Numbered from the stretch's first letter, positions 44,726 through 54,101 are shown. The stretch is 64,000 nucleotides of DNA from Parafilimonas sp. (GCA_017856455.1 JAFMEZ010000004.1:1-64000); one strand, 5' to 3'. Notes: a model not told the origin generated them from the sequence alone. A program made the numbers and translations.

Positions 44726-46861
44726 CTATGAAGATTTAGAGGTTTCTTGAACCTGTTCAGGCTTTTTCTTTACTGCAACCAAATCATCATAATTCACCTG
44801 AAGTGGTATAGCCCCTAGTGTAACAAAAGCTTTTTTACCCCTGATTTCTGACAACACACCAATTTTATTGTTTTGCCTCATCATCACATGATCACCGACA
44901 ACAGGCTTTTTAGCAAGCAAAATGTAATTGCTGTCAATTTTCTTTTTAGCTTTTTCCTTTACTTGCTTGTCCTTTTGATTAAAAAGCAGCGCCTGAAGAT
45001 TTTTGATCAATTGTTTTTTATCATCTTCTGCATCCATTCTCTTCCAGTCAAAAACAATTTGCTTTAACTTTCTTTCCATATCTTTCAAATAGACAAGCTT
45101 ATCCTCAGAAATTTTATTCTGCTCTTTTAGCATCTCTACCTGCTGCCTATGTTTTTCCTTATTCAGCTCTTCACTCAATCTTTTTCTTTGTAGCTCATTT
45201 TCCTTTACTAATTTCTGCAGTTCTTTTTCTTTTGACTCTAATTTTCTAAGTTCTTGTTCTGTTTTGTTGAGCAATTTATCAAGCGTAAAATGATGTTCAT
45301 CTACAAGTGATTTTGCCCGATCAATCAACTGCGATGAAAGTCCAATTCTTTCCGCAATTGAAAACGTATAGGAACTTCCTGGTTTACCAATATTAAGCTT
45401 GTACTCGGGCAAGAGATTTTTTTCATCGAAAGCCATTGCGCCATTTACAATACCTGGTGTTTTACTTGCCATTACTTTTAAATTCAAGTAATGTGTAGTA
45501 ACAATGCCAAACGCATGTTTTCTTAAAAGTTGTTCTAGGAAGACTTCAGCAAATGCCCCTCCTAAACTCGGATCACTGCCGCTTCCCAGTTCATCAATAA
45601 AAAATAGTGTTCGCCCGTTTGCTTCCTCCATGAAATATTTCATGTTCTTTAAATGAGCACTATATGTACTCAATTCAAATTCGATGCTTTGGGTATCGCC
45701 AATATGAATCATGAGTTGCTTAAAAATCCCAAATACCGACTCCGGATGAGCAGGAACCAATAATCCTGACTGTACCATTAATTGTAATAGTCCGGTTGTT
45801 TTTAAACAAACCGTTTTACCCCCAGCATTGGGACCGGATATTACCAAAATTCTTTGCTTATCATTTAGGGTTAAATCCAGTGGGACAACTTTCTTTCCAG
45901 ACTTTTTATTGTACAACAAAAGCAGTGGATGTGTTGCCTTGATCAATTTCACTTCCGCATTTTCAGTAACACTAGGCAAATGAGCATCCATCATTTGAGC
46001 CAATTTTGCCTTAGCCCTTACAAAATCATATTCACCTAAAATTTCAATGTATTGCTTTAACAATGGAGCATGCATGGAGAGTGATGCAGTGAGCTGTTTC
46101 AATATTCTGTATTCCTCATCACGTTCATCATTTTCAAGAGAATAAATATCATTGTTGATATCAATAGTTTCTTCAGGCTCAATGAAAGAAGTACGCCTGC
46201 TGTCACTTTCTCCATGTAAAATTCCTTTCACAATTCTTTTATGCTCTGCATAAATTGCCAAAACTCTTCTTCCGTTAAGAAACGATTCTTCAATATCAGC
46301 GATATATCCAGCTTTTTGAAGTTTACTGAGAATTCTTTCGAAACTGCGACGCTGTTCATTTCGTTTTTTAAAGAGTTGCATTCGAATTCTTGCCAAATCA
46401 TCAGACGCATTATCCAACACTCTGGCATCATCCCCTATCACCTTTTCAATTGATTTGGGAATAGTCTTTTCTACATGGGTAGCAGATAGAATTTGAAAAA
46501 GTGAGGAATACCTGTCGATTCGTTCATCATCAAACCACCTGAAAATACTTTCAATATTTTCAGCTAAATTTTTGAACTGCAAGAAAACTTCTCCAGTTAA
46601 AACCGCACCAGAGATTGAGAGTAATTTTATTTCTTTTTGCAAATTGAATGCAGTGCCATGTTGAAAGGTTTGTCCGGTTGCGAGCAATTGCAAATATTGA
46701 TACGACTGCCTGAGCTCAGTTTCAATAAAATCCTTTTTCGTATGGATCCTGAGCAGTTCTGCTTTTTCTTTTCCAATAACAGTTTGAGTTTGCTCAACCA
46801 GCAAAGCCTTCACTTTATCAAATTCCAACTGTATGGGGGCAGACTCAGGGTAAAACCTCAT
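44726..46861 (-). CDS. mutS2: MutS2-family ATPase lacking the Smr domain
   Basis: MutS2 proteins are MutS-like ATPases acting on recombination intermediates or, as shown in some bacteria, on collided ribosomes. The 711 residues have the core and clamp domains (about 1-320), the ATPase with Walker A SGPNAGGKT (342-350), Walker B TLFFIDELGSGSDPS, and THYLNLKVMA. A long Lys/Glu coiled coil (about 505-630) is followed by a small KOW-like beta domain (about 640-700). The C-terminal Smr nuclease domain of about 80 residues found in Bacillus MutS2 is absent: the protein ends QVQETSKSS. An exact -7 element lies upstream. Confidence 0.92.
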   Translation of the reverse strand: MRFYPESAPIQLEFDKVKALLVEQTQTVIGKEKAELLRIHTKKDFIETELRQSYQYLQLLATGQTFQHGTAFNLQKEIKLLSISGAVLTGEVFLQFKNLAENIESIFRWFDDERIDRYSSLFQILSATHVEKTIPKSIEKVIGDDARVLDNASDDLARIRMQLFKKRNEQRRSFERILSKLQKAGYIADIEESFLNGRRVLAIYAEHKRIVKGILHGESDSRRTSFIEPEETIDINNDIYSLENDERDEEYRILKQLTASLSMHAPLLKQYIEILGEYDFVRAKAKLAQMMDAHLPSVTENAEVKLIKATHPLLLLYNKKSGKKVVPLDLTLNDKQRILVISGPNAGGKTVCLKTTGLLQLMVQSGLLVPAHPESVFGIFKQLMIHIGDTQSIEFELSTYSAHLKNMKYFMEEANGRTLFFIDELGSGSDPSLGGAFAEVFLEQLLRKHAFGIVTTHYLNLKVMASKTPGIVNGAMAFDEKNLLPEYKLNIGKPGSSYTFSIAERIGLSSQLIDRAKSLVDEHHFTLDKLLNKTEQELRKLESKEKELQKLVKENELQRKRLSEELNKEKHRQQVEMLKEQNKISEDKLVYLKDMERKLKQIVFDWKRMDAEDDKKQLIKNLQALLFNQKDKQVKEKAKKKIDSNYILLAKKPVVGDHVMMRQNNKIGVLSEIRGKKAFVTLGAIPLQVNYDDLVAVKKKPEQVQETSKSS

Positions 46862-46885
46862 GTTAAATGAAATCTAATTTCTTCG

Positions 46886-46893
46886 CAAAAGTA
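46886..46893 (-). promoter_or_regulatory. candidate -7 promoter element for mutS2
   Basis: The minus strand reads TACTTTTG, an exact TAnnTTTG match, 24 bases before the ATG at 46861. Confidence 0.45.
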
Positions 46894-46924
46894 CGCCATA
46901 TTTAACAGGTAATCTTTTTAGAAT

Positions 46925-46932
46925 TAACTTCG
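46925..46932 (+). promoter_or_regulatory. candidate -7 promoter element for msrA
   Basis: TAACTTCG, one base from the consensus, lies 24 bases before the msrA ATG. Confidence 0.38.
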
Positions 46933-46956
46933 TAAATCACAACTTTTAAATGTTTT

Positions 46957-47607
46957 ATGAAAACACTGGGAATTGCATTTACATGTTTGGCATTTTTCTT
47001 GAGTGCTTGCGCACAAGTAGAAAAGAAGAAAGTTGATTACGCTGATAAAAAACTCAACACAAAATCTATGAATACTGAAAAAATCACATTGGGCTCGGGT
47101 TGTTTTTGGTGTACTGAAGCTGTTTATGAACAAGTAAAGGGAGTTATAAAGGTTACAAGTGGATATTGTAATGGCCACGTTGATAATCCAACATATGAAC
47201 AAGTATGTGATAAAACAACCGGACATACTGAGGCTTGTGAAATTGAATTTGATCCAAAACAGGTTACTGTAGATGAATTGTTAGAGATTTTCTGGCAAGT
47301 GCACGATCCAACCACTCTGAACCGCCAGGGCAACGATGTTGGTCCGCAATACAGAAGTGCAGTCTTCTTTCATAATGAGCATCAAAAAGAAAGAGCAGAA
47401 TATTACAAAAAGAAACTTGACGAAAGTGGTGCCTACCCATCTCCAATTGTGACTGTAATTGAGCCCATTAAAAAATTTTATGCTGCAGAAAACTATCACC
47501 AGGATTATTACAAAGACAACAGCAATCAACCCTACTGTTACTTTGTCATCAGACCGAAACTAGAAAAATTTGAAAAGGTTTTCAAGGATAAACTAAAGTC
47601 CAAATAA
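46957..47607 (+). CDS. msrA: peptide-methionine (S)-S-oxide reductase MsrA, lipoprotein form
   Basis: MsrA repairs oxidised methionine (S-epimer). The 216 residues include a lipoprotein signal with lipobox LSAC (Cys18) and a polar linker before the catalytic domain, which begins GSGCFWCTEAVYEQVKGV with nucleophile Cys49 and a second Cys52. GYCNGHVDNPTYEQVCDKTTGHTEA and YHQDYY are intact. The signal implies a membrane-anchored, periplasmic or surface enzyme, so it needs an envelope electron donor rather than cytosolic thioredoxin. It is followed after 7 bp by the M1 peptidase. Confidence 0.95.
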   Translation: MKTLGIAFTCLAFFLSACAQVEKKKVDYADKKLNTKSMNTEKITLGSGCFWCTEAVYEQVKGVIKVTSGYCNGHVDNPTYEQVCDKTTGHTEACEIEFDPKQVTVDELLEIFWQVHDPTTLNRQGNDVGPQYRSAVFFHNEHQKERAEYYKKKLDESGAYPSPIVTVIEPIKKFYAAENYHQDYYKDNSNQPYCYFVIRPKLEKFEKVFKDKLKSK

Positions 47608-47614
47608 GCAAAAT

Positions 47615-49270
47615 ATGTTCTCCATCAAGACGAAGCTATCTCTGCTATTCTTTTTCATAAGCAGCTTGCAGTTAGCTGGACAATCATTGAACCTAGAGAA
47701 AATATTCACGCATGCAGATACATTAAGAGGCACCCTCAGTAAAGCGAGAACATGGTGGGATGTTCAACAATATAAAATTCTGATCGAACCAGATTTTAAC
47801 AATAAAACTATTTCCGGAAAAGTTGACATCAAATTCAAGGCAACAGGCATTTATGATACCATGCAAATTGATTTGCAAGCTCCCATGGAAATCAATAAAG
47901 TATACCTGGGCGAAGAATCACTCCGCTATGTACGTGATGAGAATGCTTACTTTATCATCTTATCCAAACCTCTACAAATTGGTTCAGAAAATACCCTGGC
48001 ACTTTCATTTAGTGGAAAAGTGACAGAAGCCATTCGTCCACCCTGGGATGGAGGATGGATTTTTTCGAGAGATAAAAACGGAAACCCATGGATGAGTGTG
48101 GCATGTCAGGGATTGGGTGCAAGTGTTTGGTATCCTTGCAAAGATCATCAGAGTGATGAACCAGACAAAGGTGCATTGCTTCGGATCTCAACACCAGATA
48201 GTTTGATGGGTGTAGGCAATGGCAGATTGATTGGGAAACATCAATACAAGCCTGGATGGACTGTTTATGATTGGGAAGTTAAAAATCCTATCAATAACTA
48301 CAATATCGTGCCATACATCGGCAAATACGTTCGCTTTGGTGAAACATACAAAGGGGAAAAAGGGAATCTTGATTGTGAGTACTGGGTACTCGATTATGAA
48401 CTTGAAAAAGCAAAACTGCAATTCAAACAGGTACCATTGATGTTAAAGGCATTTGAACATTGGTTTGGTCCATATCCTTTTTATGAAGATGGTTTTAAAC
48501 TTGTGCAATCTCCTCATCTTGGCATGGAGCATCAAAGTGCAGTTGCATATGGAAATGGATTTCAAAATGGATACAGAGGAAGAGATCTTTCCGGGTCAGG
48601 CTGGGGATTAAAATGGGATTTTATCATTGTGCATGAAAGTGGGCACGAATGGTATGGGAATAATATTACTTCAAAAGATTTGGCAGACATGTGGCTTCAT
48701 GAAGGATTCACCAATTACAGTGAGACCTTGTTTACTGATTATTATTATGGAAAAGAGGCTGGTAATGCTTATGTGCAAGGCACAAGAAAGTTAATCAGAA
48801 ATGATGCCCCGATCATTGCAAAATACAATGTAAATGACCAGGGATCAGGAGACATGTATTACAAAGGCGGAAATCTTGTACACTTTGTAAGACAATTATT
48901 TGATAATGATGAAAAATTCAGAGACGCCATCAGAGAAATGAATAAAAAATTTTATCATCAAACAGTTACCTCAGGTGAAATTGAACATTTCCTTAGCGTG
49001 AAAGTCAACCGAAATTTAAGACCATTGTTTGATCAATACTTAAGAAACACCTCCATCCCAACTTTGGAAATTCAGAAATCAAAAAAAGAAATTCAATACA
49101 GATGGACTGATTGTCTTGCTTCTTTTGATGCTCCTGTTAGAGTTATTATAGGGAAAGAATTAAAATGGATTTATCCAACCACAAACTGGAAAACATTAAA
49201 AGGAAATACCAACATCAATTCAATTTCGGTTGACAAAAATTTTTATGTTGGATATAAAGAAATAGAATAA
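47615..49270 (+). CDS. M1 family metallopeptidase (secreted aminopeptidase-like)
   Basis: This zinc aminopeptidase of 551 residues has a signal peptide (about 1-22, ending LAGQ) and an N-terminal beta saddle. The exopeptidase recognition motif reads LGMEHQSAVAYG where GAMEN is usual, and the zinc site is HESGH (His340, His344) with Glu363 in WLHEGFTNYSE. The catalytic Tyr is probably in DMYYKGGNLVH. The C-terminal helical domain typical of long M1 enzymes is missing, as in other short bacterial M1 members. It lies just after msrA and is convergent with the NlpC gene (2 bp gap). Confidence 0.93.
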   Translation: MFSIKTKLSLLFFFISSLQLAGQSLNLEKIFTHADTLRGTLSKARTWWDVQQYKILIEPDFNNKTISGKVDIKFKATGIYDTMQIDLQAPMEINKVYLGEESLRYVRDENAYFIILSKPLQIGSENTLALSFSGKVTEAIRPPWDGGWIFSRDKNGNPWMSVACQGLGASVWYPCKDHQSDEPDKGALLRISTPDSLMGVGNGRLIGKHQYKPGWTVYDWEVKNPINNYNIVPYIGKYVRFGETYKGEKGNLDCEYWVLDYELEKAKLQFKQVPLMLKAFEHWFGPYPFYEDGFKLVQSPHLGMEHQSAVAYGNGFQNGYRGRDLSGSGWGLKWDFIIVHESGHEWYGNNITSKDLADMWLHEGFTNYSETLFTDYYYGKEAGNAYVQGTRKLIRNDAPIIAKYNVNDQGSGDMYYKGGNLVHFVRQLFDNDEKFRDAIREMNKKFYHQTVTSGEIEHFLSVKVNRNLRPLFDQYLRNTSIPTLEIQKSKKEIQYRWTDCLASFDAPVRVIIGKELKWIYPTTNWKTLKGNTNINSISVDKNFYVGYKEIE

Positions 49271-49272
49271 TT

Positions 49273-49965
49273 CTACTCAGTCAACTTCATCCTTCCCGCC
49301 CTAACAAAACGTCTCTGCCAATATGGTTCATCGAGGTCGCTGATGATCACACCATTTGATGTAGACGCATGAATAAACTTATTATTGTTGATATAGAGTC
49401 CCACATGTGAAATACCACCTGTTGTATTAAAAAATACCAGATCGCCTTCTCTCAATTCACTTCTTTCAATTTCCGAACAGAAAGCTGCTTGCTCTCTTGA
49501 TGTTCGAGGCAATTGAATTGAAAATGCATCTTCAGCAATTCCCTTTACAAAGGCAGAGCAATCAATACCTTCCTTTGATGTACCTCCAATACGGTAAGGA
49601 ACAGCATACCATTGATGAATGTAATCAACCAATTTTTTATTGGTCAGTTTTTCAACTTCTAAGTCGAGCAAAACCGAGTAGCGAAAAAAATAATTGGGGA
49701 TATATTCTATACCTTGTAAATCATTTAAATAATTGGTTGGAGGTGCATCTTCAATAAATTTAATAGATGCTTCGGCCAAATATTGACTTTTTTGACCTGG
49801 ATTTAAAACAAGGGAAATATTATCAAAATAAGGTGATTCTTTTAATTGTTTCTTGGAAACAGGAATAGGTTTAAACAATACACATGAAGACATGGAGATG
49901 ACGGTTAGGAAGACCCCCACTCCATACCTTAAAAATGAAACTTCAGTAGTTTTTTTCTTATTCAA
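49273..49965 (-). CDS. NlpC/P60 family (C40) peptidoglycan endopeptidase, lipoprotein
   Basis: This family cleaves peptide stems of peptidoglycan. The 230 residues have a lipobox ISMSSC (Cys28), a helical spacer (about 30-115), then the NlpC/P60 domain with catalytic Cys136 (EGIDCSAFV), the catalytic His in ISHVGLYI and the third residue in KFIHAS. ELREGDLVFF is typical. The start is TTG at 49963-49965, the only start that gives a Lys-rich signal-peptide beginning (NKKK). The first ATG would fall at codon 25, three residues before the lipobox Cys. It is divergent from dnaE. Confidence 0.9.
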   Translation of the reverse strand: MNKKKTTEVSFLRYGVGVFLTVISMSSCVLFKPIPVSKKQLKESPYFDNISLVLNPGQKSQYLAEASIKFIEDAPPTNYLNDLQGIEYIPNYFFRYSVLLDLEVEKLTNKKLVDYIHQWYAVPYRIGGTSKEGIDCSAFVKGIAEDAFSIQLPRTSREQAAFCSEIERSELREGDLVFFNTTGGISHVGLYINNNKFIHASTSNGVIISDLDEPYWQRRFVRAGRMKLTE

Positions 49966-50003
49966 AATGTGGAAAATACTCCTTCCTTTTTAATGGTTTA
50001 TTT

Positions 50004-50021
50004 GCGAAATTTGAATTTCGC
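50004..50021. promoter_or_regulatory. perfect inverted repeat directly before dnaE start
   Basis: GCGAAATT-TG-AATTTCGC, two 8-base arms with a 2-base spacer, ends two bases before the dnaE ATG. It could be an operator or an RNA hairpin covering the start site. Confidence 0.6.
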
Positions 50022-50023
50022 AT

Positions 50024-53000
50024 ATGTCACAATTCTCTCACCTCCACGTACACACCCAATATTCTTTGTTAGATGGTGCTGCCAGTATTGGCGCCCTGTA
50101 CAAAAAAGCAATGGATGATGGAATGCCCGGACTAGCGATTTCTGACCATGGCAACATGTTTGGGGTTTTCCAATTTGTTGCCGAGGCCTACAAGCACAGG
50201 GTGAATCCAGATGACAAAAATAGCCCTTTGAAGGTAAAACCCATTGTAGGATGTGAATTTTATATCACAGAGAATAGGCATCGAAAGACATTTTCCAAAG
50301 AGGAAAAAGATCCTCGTCATCATCAAATATTATTGGCAAAAAACGAACAGGGTTATAGAAACCTGGTCAAGTTAACCTCCCTAGGTTATATCGAAGGGTT
50401 GTACAGCAAATACCCCAGGATTGATAAGGAGCTTATCCATAAATACCACGAGGGATTGATTGCCACAACATGTTGTCTTGGTGCACTGGTTCCCCAAACA
50501 ATTATGAGAAAAGGTGAAGAAGAAGGTGAAAATGAGTTCAAGTGGTGGCTGAATATTTTTCAGGAAGATTATTATGTAGAGTTACAGCGACATGGAATGG
50601 ATGAACAAGAGAAAGTGAATAAAACATTGCTCAAGTTCGCCAAGAAGTATAATGTAAAAGTGATTGCATCTAATGATTCGCATTATGTGAATCAATCAGA
50701 TTTTAATGCGCATGATATTTTGCTATGCATCAATACTGGTGAAAAAGTATCTACTCCAGCCGCAAGAGAATTTACAGATGATGATGCAAGCTTCAGAAAC
50801 AAAAGATTTGCATTTCCAAATGACCAGTTTTATTTTAAAACAACTGAGGAAATGACAAAAGTATTTGGCGATTTGGAGGAAGCGATTGATAATACGAATG
50901 AGATTGTTGAAAAAGTGGATGTATTGGACCTTAAAAGAGATATCCTACTACCCCACTTTATTGTTCCAAATAAATTCAAATCACAAGATGCATATCTGGA
51001 ACATATTACACGGGAAGGTGCAAATAAAAGATACGAAACACTTACGCCCGAGATTGAGGAAAGAATTGCATTTGAATTGTTCACTATTAAAACAATGGGA
51101 TTTGCAGGATACTTTTTAATTGTATCTGATTTCATCAAAGCAGGAAGAGACCTTGGTGTATTCATTGGTCCGGGTAGAGGATCTGCAGCAGGAAGTGTAG
51201 TTGCCTATTGCATTGGAATCACCAATATTGATCCCATTAAATACAATTTACTTTTTGAGCGTTTCTTGAATCCTGATCGAAAATCAATGCCAGATATTGA
51301 TACTGATTTTGATGATGAGGGTAGACAGAAAGTAATTGATTATGTGGTTGACAAATACGGGAAGAATCAGGTAGCGCAAATCATTACTTATGGCACCATG
51401 GCAGCCAAAATGAGTATCAAAGATGTTGCAAGAACACTTGATTTGCCTTTGCCCGAAAGCAATGCTCTCGCAAAGCTTGTACCAGAAAAACCCGGTATTT
51501 CATTAAAGCGTTTGCTACATGCTCCATTGACTGGCGAAAAAAGTTTGACTGAGAAAGAAGGACTGAATCCAGATGAACTGGAAAATTCGAAGAAACTTCG
51601 AGAGATATATGATGATGAAGATATCAGAGGAAAGGTTTTACATGAGGCTGAAATTCTAGAAGGATCTGTCAGAAACACTGGTATACATGCCGCAGGTATC
51701 ATCATCGCTCCAAAAGACCTTACTGAATTATTGCCCGTTTGTACTGCGAAGGATTCAAATATGTGGGTAACACAGATTGAAGGAAGTGTGATCGAAGAAG
51801 CAGGTGTAATCAAGATGGACTTTTTAGGATTAAAAACCCTTAACATCATTAAGACAGCATTGCAACTGATCAAGATGAATCATGGTGTTGAGATTGACAT
51901 CGATAAAATTCCGCTTGATGATGAAAAAACATTCAAGCTATACCAGAAAGGTGAAACCATCGGAACTTTCCAGTTTGAGAGTCCGGGTATGCAAAAATAC
52001 CTGCGCGATTTGAAGCCTGATAAATTTGAGGACCTCATCGCCATGAACGCATTGTATCGTCCAGGTCCACTCGAATACATCCCCAACTTCATCAACAGAA
52101 AACATGGAAGAGAAGCCATCGCTTATGACCTTCCTGCAATGGAGGAATACCTTGAGGAAACCTACGGAATCACTGTGTACCAAGAGCAGGTAATGTTATT
52201 GGCCCAAAAGCTTGCTGGATTCAGTAAGGGAGATGCCGATGTGTTAAGAAAGGCAATGGGTAAAAAACAAAAACCTGTTTTGGATAAGATGAAACCCCAA
52301 TTTATTGGGAAAGCTGCTGAGAAAGGATTTCCAGAGGATAAGCTTCAAAAAATATGGACAGACTGGGAAGCATTTGCGCAATATGCTTTCAATAAATCAC
52401 ACAGTACTTGCTACGCCTATATTGCCTATCAGACTGCTTATTTAAAAGCGCATTATGCATCTGAATACATGGCTGCGGTATTGAATCATGCAGGATCCAT
52501 TGAGAAGATTACATTTTTTATGGAGGAATGCAAGCGCATGGGATTGAGCGTTCTTGGTCCGGACATCAATGAATCCCTCCAAAGTTTTGCAGTCAATAAA
52601 AAAGGTGAAATCCGAATTGGTTTAGGCGGATTAAAAGGTGTTGGTGAAGCAGCCGTTGAATCGATAATTGCCGAAAGAACAAAAAATGGAACCTATTCAT
52701 CCATTTTTGATCTTGTGAAAAGAGTAAACCAAAGGACTGTCAACAAAAAATCACTGGAAAGTCTTGCCATGTCTGGAGCTTTTGATTGTTTTCCCGTAAT
52801 GCATCGTGCACAATATTTCTTTCAGCCTGAAGGTGATACTTCAAATGGTTTAGAAAAAATTATACGCTTTGGAAATATCTGGCAAAGTCAATCGACTTCT
52901 AACCAAAATACATTGTTTGGTGATCTTTCAATGGTACAAGAAATACCATCTCCAAAAATTCCTGATTGTCCACCTTGGTCACTTACAGAATTGTTAGACA

Positions 53001-53647
53001 AAGAGAAGGAAGTAACAGGAATGTTTTTAAGTGGTCACCCTTTAGATCATTATAAATTTGAGCTCAAACATTATGGTATTTGTCCGATCACCGATTTCAA
53101 TGAATTCAAGGAGGGAATTGAAATGCAGAAGAGTCCTACGCAAACCATAAAACTAGCAGGACTCGTTACAAGTTCTCAACATAAAATTTCAAGAGCAGGA
53201 AAAAAATACGGCAGTTTAACCATTGAGGACTTTTCAGGTAAGGTTGAGTTAACGCTGTTTGGTGATCAATATGTAAAGTTCTCCAACTACTTTAATGCAG
53301 GAACCTGTATTCATGTAAAAGGGAATTTTGAAAAATGGGAAAGCAGAAACGAATGGAATTTCAGGGTGACTGAAATTTGTTTATTAGAGACCATTAAAAA
53401 AGTGTTCACAAAACAAATTCAGATTACGATTCAGGCAGGATCAGTCAGTGAGGGGCATATTGAATTTTTCAAGAAAAATCTTAAAAAGAATCCCGGCAGG
53501 TCCAGATTGAAGCTTGTAATGGTAGATCAGGTGGAAAAGTTAATGGTTCAGATGAGAACTACAGAAAAAGGCTTTGAAATGAATGACGAAATGGCCGATT
53601 TTCTAGAAAACAACCCGCTTATTGAGGTACAAGTTGACGCAGTTTGA
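50024..53647 (+). CDS. dnaE: DNA polymerase III subunit alpha
   Basis: This is the replicative polymerase catalytic subunit. The 1207 residues show the PHP domain (FSHLHVHTQYSLLDGA, His6/8/10), the palm with GPGRGSAAGSVVAY and the catalytic Asp pair in MPDIDTDFDDEGR (about 423-434), and the fingers with YRPGPLEYIPNFINRKHG and QEQVMLLAQKLAGFSKGDADVLRKAMGKK. The tandem HhH region is near 830-900, and the OB domain (about 1040-1110) contains LAGLVTSSQHKISRAGKKYGSLTIED. It is full length for DnaE1. The start ATG sits two bases after a perfect inverted repeat. Confidence 0.98.
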   Translation: MSQFSHLHVHTQYSLLDGAASIGALYKKAMDDGMPGLAISDHGNMFGVFQFVAEAYKHRVNPDDKNSPLKVKPIVGCEFYITENRHRKTFSKEEKDPRHHQILLAKNEQGYRNLVKLTSLGYIEGLYSKYPRIDKELIHKYHEGLIATTCCLGALVPQTIMRKGEEEGENEFKWWLNIFQEDYYVELQRHGMDEQEKVNKTLLKFAKKYNVKVIASNDSHYVNQSDFNAHDILLCINTGEKVSTPAAREFTDDDASFRNKRFAFPNDQFYFKTTEEMTKVFGDLEEAIDNTNEIVEKVDVLDLKRDILLPHFIVPNKFKSQDAYLEHITREGANKRYETLTPEIEERIAFELFTIKTMGFAGYFLIVSDFIKAGRDLGVFIGPGRGSAAGSVVAYCIGITNIDPIKYNLLFERFLNPDRKSMPDIDTDFDDEGRQKVIDYVVDKYGKNQVAQIITYGTMAAKMSIKDVARTLDLPLPESNALAKLVPEKPGISLKRLLHAPLTGEKSLTEKEGLNPDELENSKKLREIYDDEDIRGKVLHEAEILEGSVRNTGIHAAGIIIAPKDLTELLPVCTAKDSNMWVTQIEGSVIEEAGVIKMDFLGLKTLNIIKTALQLIKMNHGVEIDIDKIPLDDEKTFKLYQKGETIGTFQFESPGMQKYLRDLKPDKFEDLIAMNALYRPGPLEYIPNFINRKHGREAIAYDLPAMEEYLEETYGITVYQEQVMLLAQKLAGFSKGDADVLRKAMGKKQKPVLDKMKPQFIGKAAEKGFPEDKLQKIWTDWEAFAQYAFNKSHSTCYAYIAYQTAYLKAHYASEYMAAVLNHAGSIEKITFFMEECKRMGLSVLGPDINESLQSFAVNKKGEIRIGLGGLKGVGEAAVESIIAERTKNGTYSSIFDLVKRVNQRTVNKKSLESLAMSGAFDCFPVMHRAQYFFQPEGDTSNGLEKIIRFGNIWQSQSTSNQNTLFGDLSMVQEIPSPKIPDCPPWSLTELLDKEKEVTGMFLSGHPLDHYKFELKHYGICPITDFNEFKEGIEMQKSPTQTIKLAGLVTSSQHKISRAGKKYGSLTIEDFSGKVELTLFGDQYVKFSNYFNAGTCIHVKGNFEKWESRNEWNFRVTEICLLETIKKVFTKQIQITIQAGSVSEGHIEFFKKNLKKNPGRSRLKLVMVDQVEKLMVQMRTTEKGFEMNDEMADFLENNPLIEVQVDAV

Positions 53648-53686
53648 TGTGGAATAAGACATTTATGAAAATTTAAAAAATGGAAT

Positions 53687-53694
53687 TAATTTTG
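53687..53694 (+). promoter_or_regulatory. candidate -7 promoter element for trxA
   Basis: TAATTTTG, an exact consensus match, lies 37 bases before the trxA ATG in the 84 bp gap after dnaE. Confidence 0.45.
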
Positions 53695-53731
53695 CACTTC
53701 TCTATTTATTCATCACATACAATACAAATAC

Positions 53732-54049
53732 ATGGCAAAGGAATTCACAGACAGTAATTTTCAAGCTGAAGTTTTAGATTCAGAAAAGCTTACAATGATT
53801 GATTTTTGGGCAGAATGGTGTGGACCCTGCCGTGCTATTGGTCCGGTTATCGAAGAACTTTCTAAAGAGTGGGAAGGAAAGGTGAATGTTGGAAAAGTAA
53901 ATGTTGATCACAATCCGCAGCTTTCAATGAATTATGGCATTACTTCAATCCCTGCTATTTTATTCATTAAAAACGGACAGGTAGTAGACAAACTTGTTGG
54001 TGCTCAACCTAAGGGTAATTTTGTAAGAAAGATTGAAGCCCATCTATAA
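53732..54049 (+). CDS. trxA: thioredoxin
   Basis: This small cytosolic disulfide reductase is recycled by TrxB (gene at 26.7 kb). The 105 residues match the family, with active site WAEWCGPC (Cys30, Cys33), the buried Asp in TMIDFWA, the cis-Pro in SIPAIL and the C-terminal GAQPKGNFVRKIEAHL. No signal peptide is present. It has its own promoter-like element and a strong terminator 22 bases after the stop. Confidence 0.97.
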   Translation: MAKEFTDSNFQAEVLDSEKLTMIDFWAEWCGPCRAIGPVIEELSKEWEGKVNVGKVNVDHNPQLSMNYGITSIPAILFIKNGQVVDKLVGAQPKGNFVRKIEAHL

Positions 54050-54062
54050 GCGCTAATTTTAT

Positions 54063-54070
54063 TACTTTTG
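54063..54070 (+). promoter_or_regulatory. candidate -7 promoter element for the flippase gene
   Basis: TACTTTTG, an exact consensus match, ends one base before the trxA terminator hairpin. A transcript from here would begin within the hairpin, so that RNA could not form the full stem. Confidence 0.35.
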
Positions 54071-54071
54071 A

Positions 54072-54100
54072 AACCGCCTACCAAGGCGGTTTTTTATTTT
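54072..54100 (+). terminator. rho-independent terminator of trxA
   Basis: A stem AACCGCCT/AGGCGGTT with a 4-base loop is followed by a long T-rich run that reaches to the ATG of the next gene at 54102. Confidence 0.9.
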
Positions 54101-54101
54101 T

